From Polaromonas sp. (GTDB lineage: Bacteria; Pseudomonadota; Gammaproteobacteria; Burkholderiales; Burkholderiaceae_C), in the NCBI RefSeq assembly GCF_029945895.1, contig NZ_JAQSDL010000104.1, positions 1 to 64,000 on the forward strand: a stretch of 64,000 nt of DNA. Reading direction: 5' to 3'. Positions within the stretch are counted from its first letter, which is position 1. Each line of letters starts with the position of its first letter. This document shows, piece after piece, positions 36,607 to 44,305 of this stretch. Both the position numbers and the translations under genes were made by a program. Under the pieces are notes generated by a model that saw nothing but the letters and a program-made list of their open reading frames with translations, did no database searches and was not told the origin of the DNA.

Positions 36607-36621
36607 TGTATTAATATACAG
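36606..36621 (-). promoter_or_regulatory. LexA (SOS) box 1
   Basis: CTGT-N8-ACAG with an all-A/T core (ATTAATAT), the canonical proteobacterial LexA operator. It touches the proposed GTG start of the radical SAM gene. Confidence 0.85.
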
Positions 36622-36636
36622 CAATGCCGCCAAAAA

Positions 36637-36652
36637 CTGTATTTATTTACAG
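36637..36652 (-). promoter_or_regulatory. LexA (SOS) box 2
   Basis: A second perfect CTGT-N8-ACAG (core ATTTATTT), 31 bases (three helical turns) from box 1, so both face the same side of DNA. Confidence 0.85.
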
Positions 36653-36682
36653 TGAACCCCTGTCCCCGGAAAGGTCATCAAC

Positions 36683-36735
36683 GCTATCTTATTGATAGCT
36701 CGTTGCGCCCGTCTGACAAGGGCTGGTGGCCAAAA
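36683..36735 (+). repeat. dispersed intergenic repeat family A, copy 8
   Basis: CGCTATCTTATTGATAGCTC, GTTGCGCCCGTCTGACAAGG, CTGGTGGCCAAAATGG. It separates the SOS boxes from the ybhN-like gene. Confidence 0.85.
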
Positions 36736-36766
36736 TGGACGCTGTCCATCGCTGAAACGAGCCTGG

Positions 36767-37774
36767 TCAGCCTTGCGGGAGCGGCGCCCCGGCCGTAGCC
36801 GGCGACCGGGCGCGGGCTTCCACAACAAGAAAGGCTGCGGTGGCCACGGCCAGCGGCGCCAGGTAGTACAGGCCGCGGTAGACCACCAGGGCGGCAAGCA
36901 GCTCGTGGCGCGGTATCTGGTGCGAAAGCAGGGCGACAAACACTGCTTCGAGCACGCCCAGACCGGCCGGGACGTGGGTGATGACACCCGCCACCGCGCC
37001 GACCAGCAGCACGCTGACCACGGTGGGGTAGTCAATTTTCTGCTGCAGCAGCAGAAAGATCACGCCGCCCATGATCATCCAGTTGGCGGCGCCCATGCAC
37101 AGCTGCAACAGCGCCATGCGCGGCGAAGGCAGCACCAACTCCTGATCGCGCAGGGTGAAGCTGCGCCGGCGCGAGAAGGCGCACAGAAGCAGGTAGGCCA
37201 GGCTCACGGCCATCAGCACAAAGCCCGCGATCTGCAGCCCGCCGGTGCCGACTTTCCAGCCCGGTGGAAGCACCGGCGTGTGAAATGAGAACAGGACCCC
37301 CGCCAGCAGCAGGTAGCCCATCCAGTTGGTCAGCATGCTCAGCGACATGACGCGGGTGATGACTCCCACGGCCAGGCCCAGCCTTGAATACAACCGGTAG
37401 CGCAGCGCGACCCCGCCGACCAGCGAGCCCAGGTTGAGATTGAGCACATAACTGATGAAGGTGACCAGCATCACGGTGGGTATGGGCAAGGTGTGGCCGG
37501 TGTAGCGGCGTCCCAGCAGGTCAAAGCAGCTGTACAGCGCCAGGCTGAGTGCCGCAAGGGCGGCAGCACCCAGCAGCGCGGGCAAGGGGTAGTCGGCCAG
37601 CGAAGCAAGTACCTCATGCCACTCGATGGCCCGTGCCTGCTCGACCAGCAGCCAGGCCACCAGGGCAAAAAACACCAGCGTTGCCGTGCGTTTGAACCAG
37701 GGCCACCAGACCTTGCCGGTGATGCCGGTTTTTTGGGGCCCGCGCCGGCCCGGCAAGGCGGGCGGGGGGTTCAT
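36767..37774 (-). CDS. ybhN: UPF0104/LPG-synthase-TM family membrane protein (YbhN-like)
   Basis: A 335-residue inner-membrane protein with about eight hydrophobic segments, matching the LPG_synthase_TM/YbhN fold (LSLALYSCFDLLGRRYTGHTL, VLNLNLGSLVGGVALRYRLY, VAGVITHVPAGLGVLEAVFV). It lacks the soluble LPG synthase domain. Its start overlaps the clsB stop by four bases, and the gene set equals E. coli ybhP-clsB-ybhN, which supports a lipid-related role. Symbol given by context. Confidence 0.82.
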   Translation of the reverse strand: MNPPPALPGRRGPQKTGITGKVWWPWFKRTATLVFFALVAWLLVEQARAIEWHEVLASLADYPLPALLGAAALAALSLALYSCFDLLGRRYTGHTLPIPTVMLVTFISYVLNLNLGSLVGGVALRYRLYSRLGLAVGVITRVMSLSMLTNWMGYLLLAGVLFSFHTPVLPPGWKVGTGGLQIAGFVLMAVSLAYLLLCAFSRRRSFTLRDQELVLPSPRMALLQLCMGAANWMIMGGVIFLLLQQKIDYPTVVSVLLVGAVAGVITHVPAGLGVLEAVFVALLSHQIPRHELLAALVVYRGLYYLAPLAVATAAFLVVEARARSPATAGAPLPQG

Positions 37775-39045
37775 GAGACCCGGCCTTCGTTGACATGGCT
37801 GACTTTTGTGTCCACCTCGGTCTGGCCCAGCAGCTTTTCGGCCAGCGTCAGACGCGGCGTATGGGCCGGCAGCCAGCCGAACCAGGCCGGGTAGCGACGC
37901 AGCAGATGAAAAACGAAAAAGCTGCGCAGGTTGGCCCAGAGGCCGGTTTCGGCCACGTCGCTGGCCCGGATCTGTGTGCAGCTGTTTTGCATCAGCTGTT
38001 CCAGACGCTCACCCAGATGCTGGTTGAAGGCGCTGTCCTTGATGAGCACGTTGGCCTCCAGGTTCAGCGACAGGCTCAGCGGGTCGAGGTTGCTGGAGCC
38101 GACGGTGGACCATTCGTCGTCGGTCAGGGCGACCTTGCCGTGTAAGGGGCGCTCGTGGTATTCGTAGACCTTGACGCCGGCGCCCAGCAGGTGGTGGTAC
38201 AGCAGGCCGGCGGCGATCTTGACAATCGGCATGTCCGGCTCTCCTTGCAGGATGAGACGCACGTCGACCCCGCGCCGCGCCGCCTTGCGCAGCTGCCTGA
38301 GCAGGCGGTAGCCCGGGAAGAAATAGGCATTGGCAATGATGATGCGGCGGCGCGCGCCGCGGATGGCGATGCGGTAGTGGCGCTCGATGTCGCTCCGGTG
38401 GTCCACGTTGTCGCGTGTCACGAAGAGGGCATCGGAAGGGCCAGCAGCGGCCGGCGCGGGGGCGGCGGGGCTGCTGGCCGCACCCGGCCGGCGTTTGAGA
38501 AGCCGCGTCAACCGGTTGCCCGGCGCTGGCGGCTGCTGGCCGAGCAGCAGCTGGGCCCGCACGAACTGGTGTACCTCGGCGACCAGCGGCCCTTCCATTT
38601 CAACCGCATAGTCCTGCTTGGCCTCGGGCCCGAAGTCGGCCAGATGGTCGGCCGAATAATTGATGCCGCCGACAAAGGCGCGATGGCCGTCGATCACCAC
38701 GATCTTGCGGTGCATGCGGCGAAACAGGTTGGTGCGCAAGCCCCACAGCCGCGGGCTGGGGTCAAACACATGCACCCGCACGCCGGCCTGCGTCAGCGCC
38801 AGGATGAAGGCCGGCGAGAGGTCCGGGGAGCCGTAGCCGTCGATGGTGATGTCGATCTGCACGCCGCGCCGCGCGGCGGTGAGCAGGGCCTGCTGCAGGG
38901 CCAGGCCGACCTTGTCTTCAAACAGGATGAAGGTCTCCAGCAGCACCTCCTGTTCGGCCGCCGCGATGCACTCGAACACCCGCGGGAAAAAAGCCTCGCC
39001 GTTTTCCAGCAGCAGAAATTTGTTGCCCGCCACCCATTTGCTCAT
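37771..39045 (-). CDS. clsB: cardiolipin synthase B (phospholipase D superfamily)
   Basis: A 424-residue PLD-family enzyme that makes cardiolipin or related phospholipids at the inner membrane. Two HKD motifs are intact: HRKIVVIDGHRAFVGGIN near residue 113 and HGKVALTDDEWSTVGSSNLD near residue 305. No N-terminal transmembrane pair, as in ClsB and unlike ClsA. The ATG at 39045 (MSKWVAGNKF) was chosen because codons upstream lie in repeat family B copy 2. It is coupled to ybhN downstream. Confidence 0.9.
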   Translation of the reverse strand: MSKWVAGNKFLLLENGEAFFPRVFECIAAAEQEVLLETFILFEDKVGLALQQALLTAARRGVQIDITIDGYGSPDLSPAFILALTQAGVRVHVFDPSPRLWGLRTNLFRRMHRKIVVIDGHRAFVGGINYSADHLADFGPEAKQDYAVEMEGPLVAEVHQFVRAQLLLGQQPPAPGNRLTRLLKRRPGAASSPAAPAPAAAGPSDALFVTRDNVDHRSDIERHYRIAIRGARRRIIIANAYFFPGYRLLRQLRKAARRGVDVRLILQGEPDMPIVKIAAGLLYHHLLGAGVKVYEYHERPLHGKVALTDDEWSTVGSSNLDPLSLSLNLEANVLIKDSAFNQHLGERLEQLMQNSCTQIRASDVAETGLWANLRSFFVFHLLRRYPAWFGWLPAHTPRLTLAEKLLGQTEVDTKVSHVNEGRVS

Positions 39046-39074
39046 GCGTTTCCCCCAGCGGAGCCTGCCCTGTT

Positions 39075-39187
39075 CAAGCAGGGGCCGCGGATCTGGCTTG
39101 GCCAGTCCGCAGGCGCAGCGGCCCCACTTCCCCGTGCAAGGGGCAGCGCACCGCCGAAGGTACACGCAGTGACAAGCGTGGGAGCCA
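39075..39187 (-). repeat. dispersed repeat family B, copy 2
   Basis: CAAGCAGGGGCCGCGGATCTG, CAGTCCGCAGGCGCAGCG, then a central part that is extended relative to the other copies (CCGTGCAAGGGGCAGCG) and CAAGCGTGGGAGC. It lies between the phosphatase-family gene and clsB. Confidence 0.88.
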
Positions 39188-39195
39188 TCTCTTGT

Positions 39196-40071
39196 TCAGA
39201 ACTCGATCTCGGCGGCCAGGGGCGCGTGGTCCGACAGGTGCGACCAGGGTTTGGGCGGCAGCACGACGGGCGAATGGCCGATCGCGTTGCGCACGTAGAT
39301 GCGGTCCAGCGACAACACCGGAAAGCGCGCGGGGAAGGTGCGCGCCGCCTTGCCGTTCGCATTGACGAAGACTTCATGCATGGCGGCGCCCTTTTCGAGC
39401 ACCGCGTGGGCGCGGCGGCGCCAGTCGTTGAAGTCGCCGGCCGCGATCACCGGCGCGCTGGCCGGGATGTCCTTGTGCACCATGTCGCAGAGCATGTGCA
39501 ACTGCTTGAGCCGGTGCGATTCGGCCAGGCCCAGGTGCACGCAGATGGCGTGGACATGCGTGTCGCGCCCGGGGACTTCAAGCACACAGTGCAGCAGGCC
39601 GCGGCGCTCAGGGCCGCTGATGGATACGTCACGGTTTTCGAAATGGACAATGGGAAACTTCGACAGCACGGCATTGCCGTGGTGGCCATTGGTGTAGACG
39701 GCGTTGCGGCCGTAGGCAAACTGCGGCCAGATGGAGTCGGCCAGGAATTCGTAGTGCGGCGTGGCCGGGTAGTTGGCGACGCGGCTTTCATGCCCGGCGT
39801 GGGTGCCGGTGACTTCCTGCAGGAACACCACATCGGCGCCGACCGTGCGCACCGCTTCGCGCAGCTCATGCAGGATGAACTTGCGGTTGAAGAAGGTGAA
39901 GCCCTTGTGGATGTTGACCGTCAGGACCTTGATGGAAAAACTCAGGGCGGCGGTGGCGATCGCCTGCTGGGTCTGCGCCAGTGCATCGGCCTCGTCAGGC
40001 GGGGGTTTTGCCACCGGGACGGCGGGCGCGATGGGGTCGCTGGGCTGGAGAGGTGTTTCAGAAGAGGGCAT
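39196..40071 (-). CDS. ybhP: endonuclease/exonuclease/phosphatase family protein (YbhP-like)
   Basis: A 291-residue EEP-fold protein: [10 protein letters not shown] (metal Asn), [15 protein letters not shown] (metal Glu), [14 protein letters not shown] (catalytic D-x-N) and DHAPLAAEI (catalytic His near the C-terminus). A Pro-rich N-terminal segment precedes the fold. It is followed by clsB and ybhN as in enterobacteria. Its substrate, perhaps a phospholipid or phosphodiester, is not known. Confidence 0.86.
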   Translation of the reverse strand: MPSSETPLQPSDPIAPAVPVAKPPPDEADALAQTQQAIATAALSFSIKVLTVNIHKGFTFFNRKFILHELREAVRTVGADVVFLQEVTGTHAGHESRVANYPATPHYEFLADSIWPQFAYGRNAVYTNGHHGNAVLSKFPIVHFENRDVSISGPERRGLLHCVLEVPGRDTHVHAICVHLGLAESHRLKQLHMLCDMVHKDIPASAPVIAAGDFNDWRRRAHAVLEKGAAMHEVFVNANGKAARTFPARFPVLSLDRIYVRNAIGHSPVVLPPKPWSHLSDHAPLAAEIEF

Positions 40072-40376
40072 GGCGCGGCAGAAGGGGCAAAGTGCTATTG
40101 TCGCGCGGCGGCGTTCAAAGCCTGTAGGACAGCAAGCTTATTTGCCGTGTGGCGGGTCTTTCCGCGGCATGTGAAGGGGCGGTAAAGGTTGGTGTCCTAC
40201 GCTCGTCAGAGGGGCTTTCCGGCAGGTCCGGCCCGGCGCAGCCGGTAGATTCAGGTTACCCGGTTCCCGCAAGGAGCCGGCGTCTGCTGGGGCCTTTCGG
40301 GCGCCTGCAGGCTGGCAGCTAATTCAGAAGGTCACGACCTGTCCTGACCTGCCTGTTTCATCACAAGGAGTTTGAA
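40072..40376. other. intergenic stretch, divergent promoter region
   Basis: 305 bases between ybhP (leftward) and the Ala-rich exported gene (rightward). No repeat copy, RNA gene or strong promoter recognised; an AAGGAG ribosome-binding site precedes the rightward start. Confidence 0.5.
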
Positions 40377-40853
40377 ATGAACAAGTTTTCCATGCGTTCC
40401 CTTTCTGCCGCCGCGGCCCTGACCGCCACGCTGGCTTTTGCCGCCCATGCCCAGGTGAGCGTCGGCGCTGACGTCGGTGTGCGCACCGGTGTCAACAACA
40501 ACATCAGCAGCGACGTGCGTGCCAACGCCGGCGTTGGCGTGAACGCCAACGCTTCTTCGTACGGCACGGCCACGCGCAGCGACAGCTCGATGGGCGCCAA
40601 CACCGACACACGTGCCGGCGCGCGGGTCTCGGGCAGCGGCGTCAAGGGCACGGTCAGCCGGACGGCCAACCGCGCTGAAAACGCGGTGGAACGCGGCGCC
40701 AATGCGACGGCCCGGGTCGGTGCGCGCGCCGGCAACGCGGTGGGCAACACCGCCCGCCGTGCCGGCAACAGCATCCAGAACGCGCTGCCAGCCAGTGCGC
40801 GTGGCAATGGCCAGGTGAACGTGCAGGGCTCGGGCGCGTTAGAGGCCAAGTAA
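40377..40853 (+). CDS. exported Ala/Asn/Ser-rich low-complexity protein
   Basis: A 158-residue secreted protein with a signal peptide (LSAAAALTATLAFAAHA, cleavage before QVSVG). The mature chain repeats short GA/VN units (VGADVGVRTGVNNN, GVGVNANA), then a basic Ala/Arg part (NRAENAVERGANATARVGARAGNAVG). No enzyme motif. It looks like a surface or periplasmic structural protein of unknown role. Transcription ends at a strong hairpin just downstream. Confidence 0.75.
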   Translation: MNKFSMRSLSAAAALTATLAFAAHAQVSVGADVGVRTGVNNNISSDVRANAGVGVNANASSYGTATRSDSSMGANTDTRAGARVSGSGVKGTVSRTANRAENAVERGANATARVGARAGNAVGNTARRAGNSIQNALPASARGNGQVNVQGSGALEAK

Positions 40854-40879
40854 GCCTGCACTGAAGCGACGCTCCTGCG

Positions 40880-40928
40880 GGGGCCGGTCTCCCGGGGCAC
40901 GTCCCCGGCAGACTGGCCCCATTTTTTT
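40880..40928 (+). terminator. rho-independent terminator
   Basis: GGGGCCGGTCT pairs with AGACTGGCCCC (one G-T wobble), with an inner CCGGGG/CCCCGG hairpin, followed by seven T. It ends the exported protein gene at 40377-40853. Confidence 0.9.
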
Positions 40929-41028
40929 GTTTGCGCAAAAGGCGATTGGCTGCGCCGTGCCGTATGCTGCGTCTGGTTGTGGTCCCGGCCTCCAACCCGT
41001 GCCGCCTACCCATTGAAAGGATTCCGCC

Positions 41029-41397
41029 ATGCCCCGCGCCATACTTGATGAGTCCCGCATCCATCCGGCCATCCAGGGCAAGATTGCCCGCCATGAGCAG
41101 GCCATCGTGCAGGAGGTGCAGTCCGCCGTCGCCACCCATGCCGTGGTGGTGGTCGGCATGGCCATGAACCCGTTTCCGCGCAAGGCGCGCCGCGCGCTGG
41201 ATGCGGCCGGGGTGGCGCACCACTACCTCGAATACGGCAACTACCTCAACACCTGGCGCGAGCGCAACGCACTGAAAATGTGGACCGGCTGGCCCACCTT
41301 CCCCATGGTGTTTGTGCGCGGCACGTTGATAGGCGGCGCGACCGACCTGGACAAGCTGATCGCCAGCGGCGAGCTCAAGGCCCTGCTGGGCAGCTGA
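41029..41397 (+). CDS. glutaredoxin-fold protein without cysteines
   Basis: A 122-residue protein with the C-terminal monothiol-glutaredoxin layout (AVVVVGMAMNPFPRKARRAL, then WTGWPTFPMVFVRGTLIGGATDL with the cis-Pro TFP and GG turn). The position of the active-site CxxC/CGFS is taken by NPFP, and there is no cysteine anywhere in the chain. It therefore cannot do thiol-disulfide exchange by the usual route. Start at 41029 (MPRAILDESRIHP). Function unknown; it could be a binding or regulatory relative. Confidence 0.82.
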   Translation: MPRAILDESRIHPAIQGKIARHEQAIVQEVQSAVATHAVVVVGMAMNPFPRKARRALDAAGVAHHYLEYGNYLNTWRERNALKMWTGWPTFPMVFVRGTLIGGATDLDKLIASGELKALLGS

Positions 41398-41445
41398 GGT
41401 CAGCCTCGGGCGGGGCAACGGTACCGACAAGCGTGAGGTTTCCCC

Positions 41446-41541
41446 TTCAAGCAGGGGCCGCGGGTCTGGCTTTGCCAACCGCAGGCGCAGCGCCCCCTCG
41501 GGGGGCAGAGAGCTACGCGTAGCGAGCGAACGTGGGGGCTC
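41446..41541 (-). repeat. dispersed repeat family B, copy 3
   Basis: CAAGCAGGGGCCGCGGGTCTG, CCGCAGGCGCAGCGCCCCC, TCGGGGGGCAGAGAGC, CGAACGTGGGGGCTC. It lies between converging genes. Confidence 0.9.
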
Positions 41542-41554
41542 TACGTCGGGGGCC

Positions 41555-42625
41555 CTATTTCTGCCTCGGCCGTGAAAGCCCCTTGTCGGGCTGCGACAGG
41601 GTTCCGGCGCGCAGGGCCTTGACGGCCTTGGCCACGGCGCTGGCGACATTGCGCACCTCGGCCTGCATGGGTGCGTCGGCGTCCAGGGCATCGTGGCTGG
41701 TGGCATAAGGTGCGTAGTAGCCGACAAACCGGTCCAGCCGTGCCTGGCTGCCGGCGTCGATCAGGCCCATCCAGTCGAGCCAGTCCGACAGGCCGCGTCG
41801 CACGCCCTCGATGCCTGCAACATCGCCGTGCACGACCAGGCCGTACGCGCGGCCGGCCAGGTGCTGGGGGTAGTCCCAGCCCCGCAACTCCAGCGCCTTG
41901 GCCTCAAGGGCTTTCTTGCCGTGGGTGGTGGTGGGGTCGGGGTTGCCGCCATCGGCACAGACCAGCCGGTCGATCATGAGTTTGAGCGGGCTGGGTGACT
42001 GGTACCAGTAGACCGGCGTCACGATGATGACCGCATGTGCCGCCGTCCAGCGCTCGTAGATCTCGTTCATCCAGTCGCTGGTCTGACCTTGCGCGTGGTT
42101 GGGGTAACAGCTGCAGGGCCAGTGGCACAGCGGCATGGCGGTGGACACGCAACCTTTGCAGGGGTGGATGTTCAGGTGGTAGCTGGAGGTCAGCAGGCTG
42201 AGGTCGAGCACATCGGTCTGGATCTGAGCCTGCGCGAGGGTTTCTTCGGCCCATTGCACCATGCGAAAGGTTTTCGAGATTTCGCCGGGGCAGGTGCCGT
42301 CGTTGCGTGCCGAGCCGCACACCAGCAGCACGCGCGAAGGGGTGAGCGGGTCGGCCCACGCCGCCTGGGCGTGCTCAATGCGTTCTTTTGTCGCCAGCCA
42401 CTCGACGGAGAGGTCGTAGTCCGGATCGGCGTAACCGGGGCCGGCCTTGCGGGTGCGGGGCGCCTTGCGGCCTTCCTGGTAAGCGTCCCAGGCAATCGCC
42501 TCCACGCGGGAGATGGCCTCGGCTTCAGCGTGGAAAGCCGGGTCCATGAAAGATTCCATGAAGCGTTCATGAAACACGTTGCGCGTGAGAGGGGCCGGCG
42601 CCTGGCCCTTGCGGATGGGGGTCAT
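41555..42625 (-). CDS. NADPH-dependent FMN reductase/flavodoxin-fold family protein
   Basis: A 356-residue flavoprotein. The flavodoxin-like core shows RVLLVCGSARNDGTCPGEISKTFRMVQWAEETL (FMN phosphate loop), a Cys-rich segment (HPCKGCVSTAMPLCHWPCSCYPN) and AHAVIIVTPVYWYQSPSPLKLMIDRLV. An N-terminal ~75-residue helical extension precedes it and a C-terminal helical part follows (DWLDWMGLIDAG). Substrate not predictable. Single gene on the minus strand. Confidence 0.82.
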   Translation of the reverse strand: MTPIRKGQAPAPLTRNVFHERFMESFMDPAFHAEAEAISRVEAIAWDAYQEGRKAPRTRKAGPGYADPDYDLSVEWLATKERIEHAQAAWADPLTPSRVLLVCGSARNDGTCPGEISKTFRMVQWAEETLAQAQIQTDVLDLSLLTSSYHLNIHPCKGCVSTAMPLCHWPCSCYPNHAQGQTSDWMNEIYERWTAAHAVIIVTPVYWYQSPSPLKLMIDRLVCADGGNPDPTTTHGKKALEAKALELRGWDYPQHLAGRAYGLVVHGDVAGIEGVRRGLSDWLDWMGLIDAGSQARLDRFVGYYAPYATSHDALDADAPMQAEVRNVASAVAKAVKALRAGTLSQPDKGLSRPRQK

Positions 42626-42728
42626 GCCGCCAGTTTAGGCAAGCAGCCGGGTGGAAAAACGCAGCATGCACCTCGTCCTACGCGCGCTGGCGACTGCGTC
42701 TGTCGCGGCGGAAATGATGATTAAAAAG

Positions 42729-42778
42729 TGCCTTCAGCCCAATACCAGCGTACGCAAGCAGCTCCTGAAAACATAGCA
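42729..42778 (-). repeat. dispersed intergenic repeat family A, copy 9 (degenerate)
   Basis: GCCTTCAGCCCAATACCAGC, GCAAGCAGCTCCTGAAAACAT, AGCATC. One of the weaker copies, downstream of the Spy-like gene terminator. Confidence 0.65.
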
Positions 42779-42798
42779 TCTCAAACGCCGACCGCCAT

Positions 42799-42840
42799 GA
42801 AAAAAGCCTGCGCCACGCCCGTGAGGGACGCAGCGCAGGC
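42799..42840 (-). terminator. rho-independent terminator of the Spy-like gene
   Basis: On the minus strand GCCTGCGC...GCGCAGGC (8-base arms, 19-base loop) is followed by six T. It lies 50 bases past the stop of the gene at 42891. Confidence 0.85.
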
Positions 42841-42890
42841 CGGGGTCGGCTGGCGGTCAGGCGGCGCAGGCCGCCCTGAACCGGAAAGGC

Positions 42891-43457
42891 TCAACCCTTG
42901 TGATGCTGGCCGTGGTGTCCATCATGGCCCATGCCGCCCTGGCCTTTGCCGCCGCGGCCCATGCGCTGGCTGTCAAAGACTTTTTGCTGCTCGGGAGTGA
43001 GCGCGGCATAAAAGGTTTTGGTGGCGTCGCCACGTTTGTCCATGGCGGCATTCATCTCGGTCATGCGCTGGGCGCGCAGGGCACGCATCTTGTCGATGCG
43101 TTCGGGCGTGCTCAGCTTGTCGAACTCGGCCTTCATGGCCGCACGGTCGGGGCGGGCGCCGCGAACCGGCGGCTGCATGGACGCGGTGAAGGTTGTCCAC
43201 GCGCCTTCCTGGGTCGGCGTGAGCTTGAGTTTGGCCTTGAGGTCGGCCTGGTGTTTGGCGATACGCGCCTGCATTTTGGCCGGGTCGTGACGGCCCATGC
43301 GGTCGCCATGGTAGCCACCGGCTTTGGCGGGAGCGCCTGCTGTGGCGGGCGCCGCAGGCGCGACGGTTTGTGCCGTGGCGGCCAGGGCCGCGGTGGCCAT
43401 GATGCCGGCAAGAACCAGGCTCTGGACGGATTTCAGGGGTTTGAACGTGGAGGTCAT
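42891..43457 (-). CDS. Spy/CpxP-type LTxxQ periplasmic protein with His-rich tail
   Basis: A 188-residue exported protein: signal peptide (LVLAGIMATAALAATAQT), an Ala/Pro linker, and two LTxxQ-type motifs (KLTPTQEGAWTTF, ALTPEQQKVFD) as in Spy/CpxP periplasmic chaperones. A His/Gly-rich tail (GMGHDGHHGQHHKG) could bind metal. It lies 99 bases after cueR on the same strand, with its own terminator, and may belong to the copper-inducible set. Confidence 0.85.
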   Translation of the reverse strand: MTSTFKPLKSVQSLVLAGIMATAALAATAQTVAPAAPATAGAPAKAGGYHGDRMGRHDPAKMQARIAKHQADLKAKLKLTPTQEGAWTTFTASMQPPVRGARPDRAAMKAEFDKLSTPERIDKMRALRAQRMTEMNAAMDKRGDATKTFYAALTPEQQKVFDSQRMGRGGKGQGGMGHDGHHGQHHKG

Positions 43458-43556
43458 GAAAGCTTCCTTTCGGTAGAAGACAAGCCTGTTACCGGGAGTG
43501 GCGTCAGGTTGAAGGGAAGTTTGCGCCGCCTGTGTAAGGGCGCCATGAGCCGCAGG

Positions 43557-43997
43557 TCAGGATTTCGTAAAGTTTTTTTGCGCAACCGCGCCGGGAGCTG
43601 CGCCGGCGAGGTCGTCGAGGATGGGGCAGTCGGGCCGGTCGTTGCCCTGGCAGCAGTGGATCAGGTGACCCAGCGTTTTCTGCATGGCCTGCATGGCGGC
43701 GATGCGCTGGGCCAGTTCGTCGGCGTGTTTTTTTGCAATACGCCGCACGTTTTCGCTGGCTCGGCGGCGGTTTTGCCACAGGCTGACCAGTTCGGCGATT
43801 TCAGGCATGGAAAACCCAAGCTCTCGCGAACGCTTGATGAAGCGCAGCGTGTGGACTTCGGCCGCGCTGTACTGACGGTAGCCGCTGTCGCTGCGGTGCA
43901 CATGCGGCAGCAGCCCCAGCGATTCGTAGTGCCGCACCATCTTGGCCGACACACCGGACTGGCGTGCGGCTTCGCCGATGTTCATGGGTGCGCTCAT
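43557..43997 (-). CDS. cueR: copper-responsive MerR-family regulator CueR
   Basis: A 146-residue MerR regulator. The N-terminal winged helix (NIGEAARQSGVSAKMVRHYESLGLL) and dimer helix are followed by the metal-binding loop with two cysteines (CCQGNDRPDCP), the CueR-type C-x7-C pattern for Cu(I). Start at 43997 overlaps the copZ stop (ATGA); a start at 43985 (MNIGEAAR) is also possible. It very likely acts at the two operator-promoters at 44223-44336. Confidence 0.9.
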   Translation of the reverse strand: MSAPMNIGEAARQSGVSAKMVRHYESLGLLPHVHRSDSGYRQYSAAEVHTLRFIKRSRELGFSMPEIAELVSLWQNRRRASENVRRIAKKHADELAQRIAAMQAMQKTLGHLIHCCQGNDRPDCPILDDLAGAAPGAVAQKNFTKS

Positions 43998-44188
43998 GCG
44001 GTGGCATATCCTTCTTCGGATATCGCCGCAATGATGGCCTCGCGAGGCTGGTCCGACTGCACCTCCACCTTGCCTGCTGCGCGATCTATCCTGACTTCGG
44101 CCTGCGGATCGAGCGTCTTGACGGCCTGGCTCACAGCGCGTTCGCAATGGCCGCAGGTCATGCCCTGTACGTTGAAGCTCTGGTTCAT
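43994..44188 (-). CDS. copZ: copper chaperone CopZ (HMA domain)
   Basis: A 64-residue heavy-metal-associated protein with the metal motif GMTCGHC (MxCxxC) and the usual beta-alpha-beta fold length. It carries Cu(I) to CopA or CueR in the cytosol. Start at 44188 (MNQSFNVQGM) is downstream of the CueR promoter; longer frames pass through the operator and were rejected. It is coupled to cueR. Confidence 0.93.
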   Translation of the reverse strand: MNQSFNVQGMTCGHCERAVSQAVKTLDPQAEVRIDRAAGKVEVQSDQPREAIIAAISEEGYATA

Positions 44189-44222
44189 GGTGTTTCCTTC
44201 TGGATGGGTTGTAGATGTCTGC

Positions 44223-44253
44223 AGTTTGAACCTTGCCACCATGGTAAGGTCAA
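44223..44253 (-). promoter_or_regulatory. CueR-type operator-promoter for copZ-cueR
   Basis: On the minus strand -35 TTGACC (44253-44248), a 19-base spacer holding the palindrome of 44230-44250, and a -10 of CAAACT (44228-44223). The 19-base spacer is the overlong one that MerR-family activators need. Confidence 0.8.
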
Positions 44254-44288
44254 GCAGAGGCCATTGAAAACCCATACGGTGCGTGGGG

Positions 44289-44302
44289 TTGATCTGGATC
44301 AA
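44289..44302. promoter_or_regulatory. FNR/Anr/Dnr-type box in the copA-copZ control region
   Basis: TTGATCTGGATCAA, a perfect match to the symmetric TTGAT-N4-ATCAA consensus, between the two CueR promoters and just upstream of the copA -35. Confidence 0.65.
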
Positions 44303-44305
44303 GGC

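Noticed and set aside
36607..36633. TTG start for the radical SAM gene
   Set aside because: Its codons run through LexA box 1 and are not typical of the family N-terminus; GTG at 36606 is preferred, though the true start needs data.
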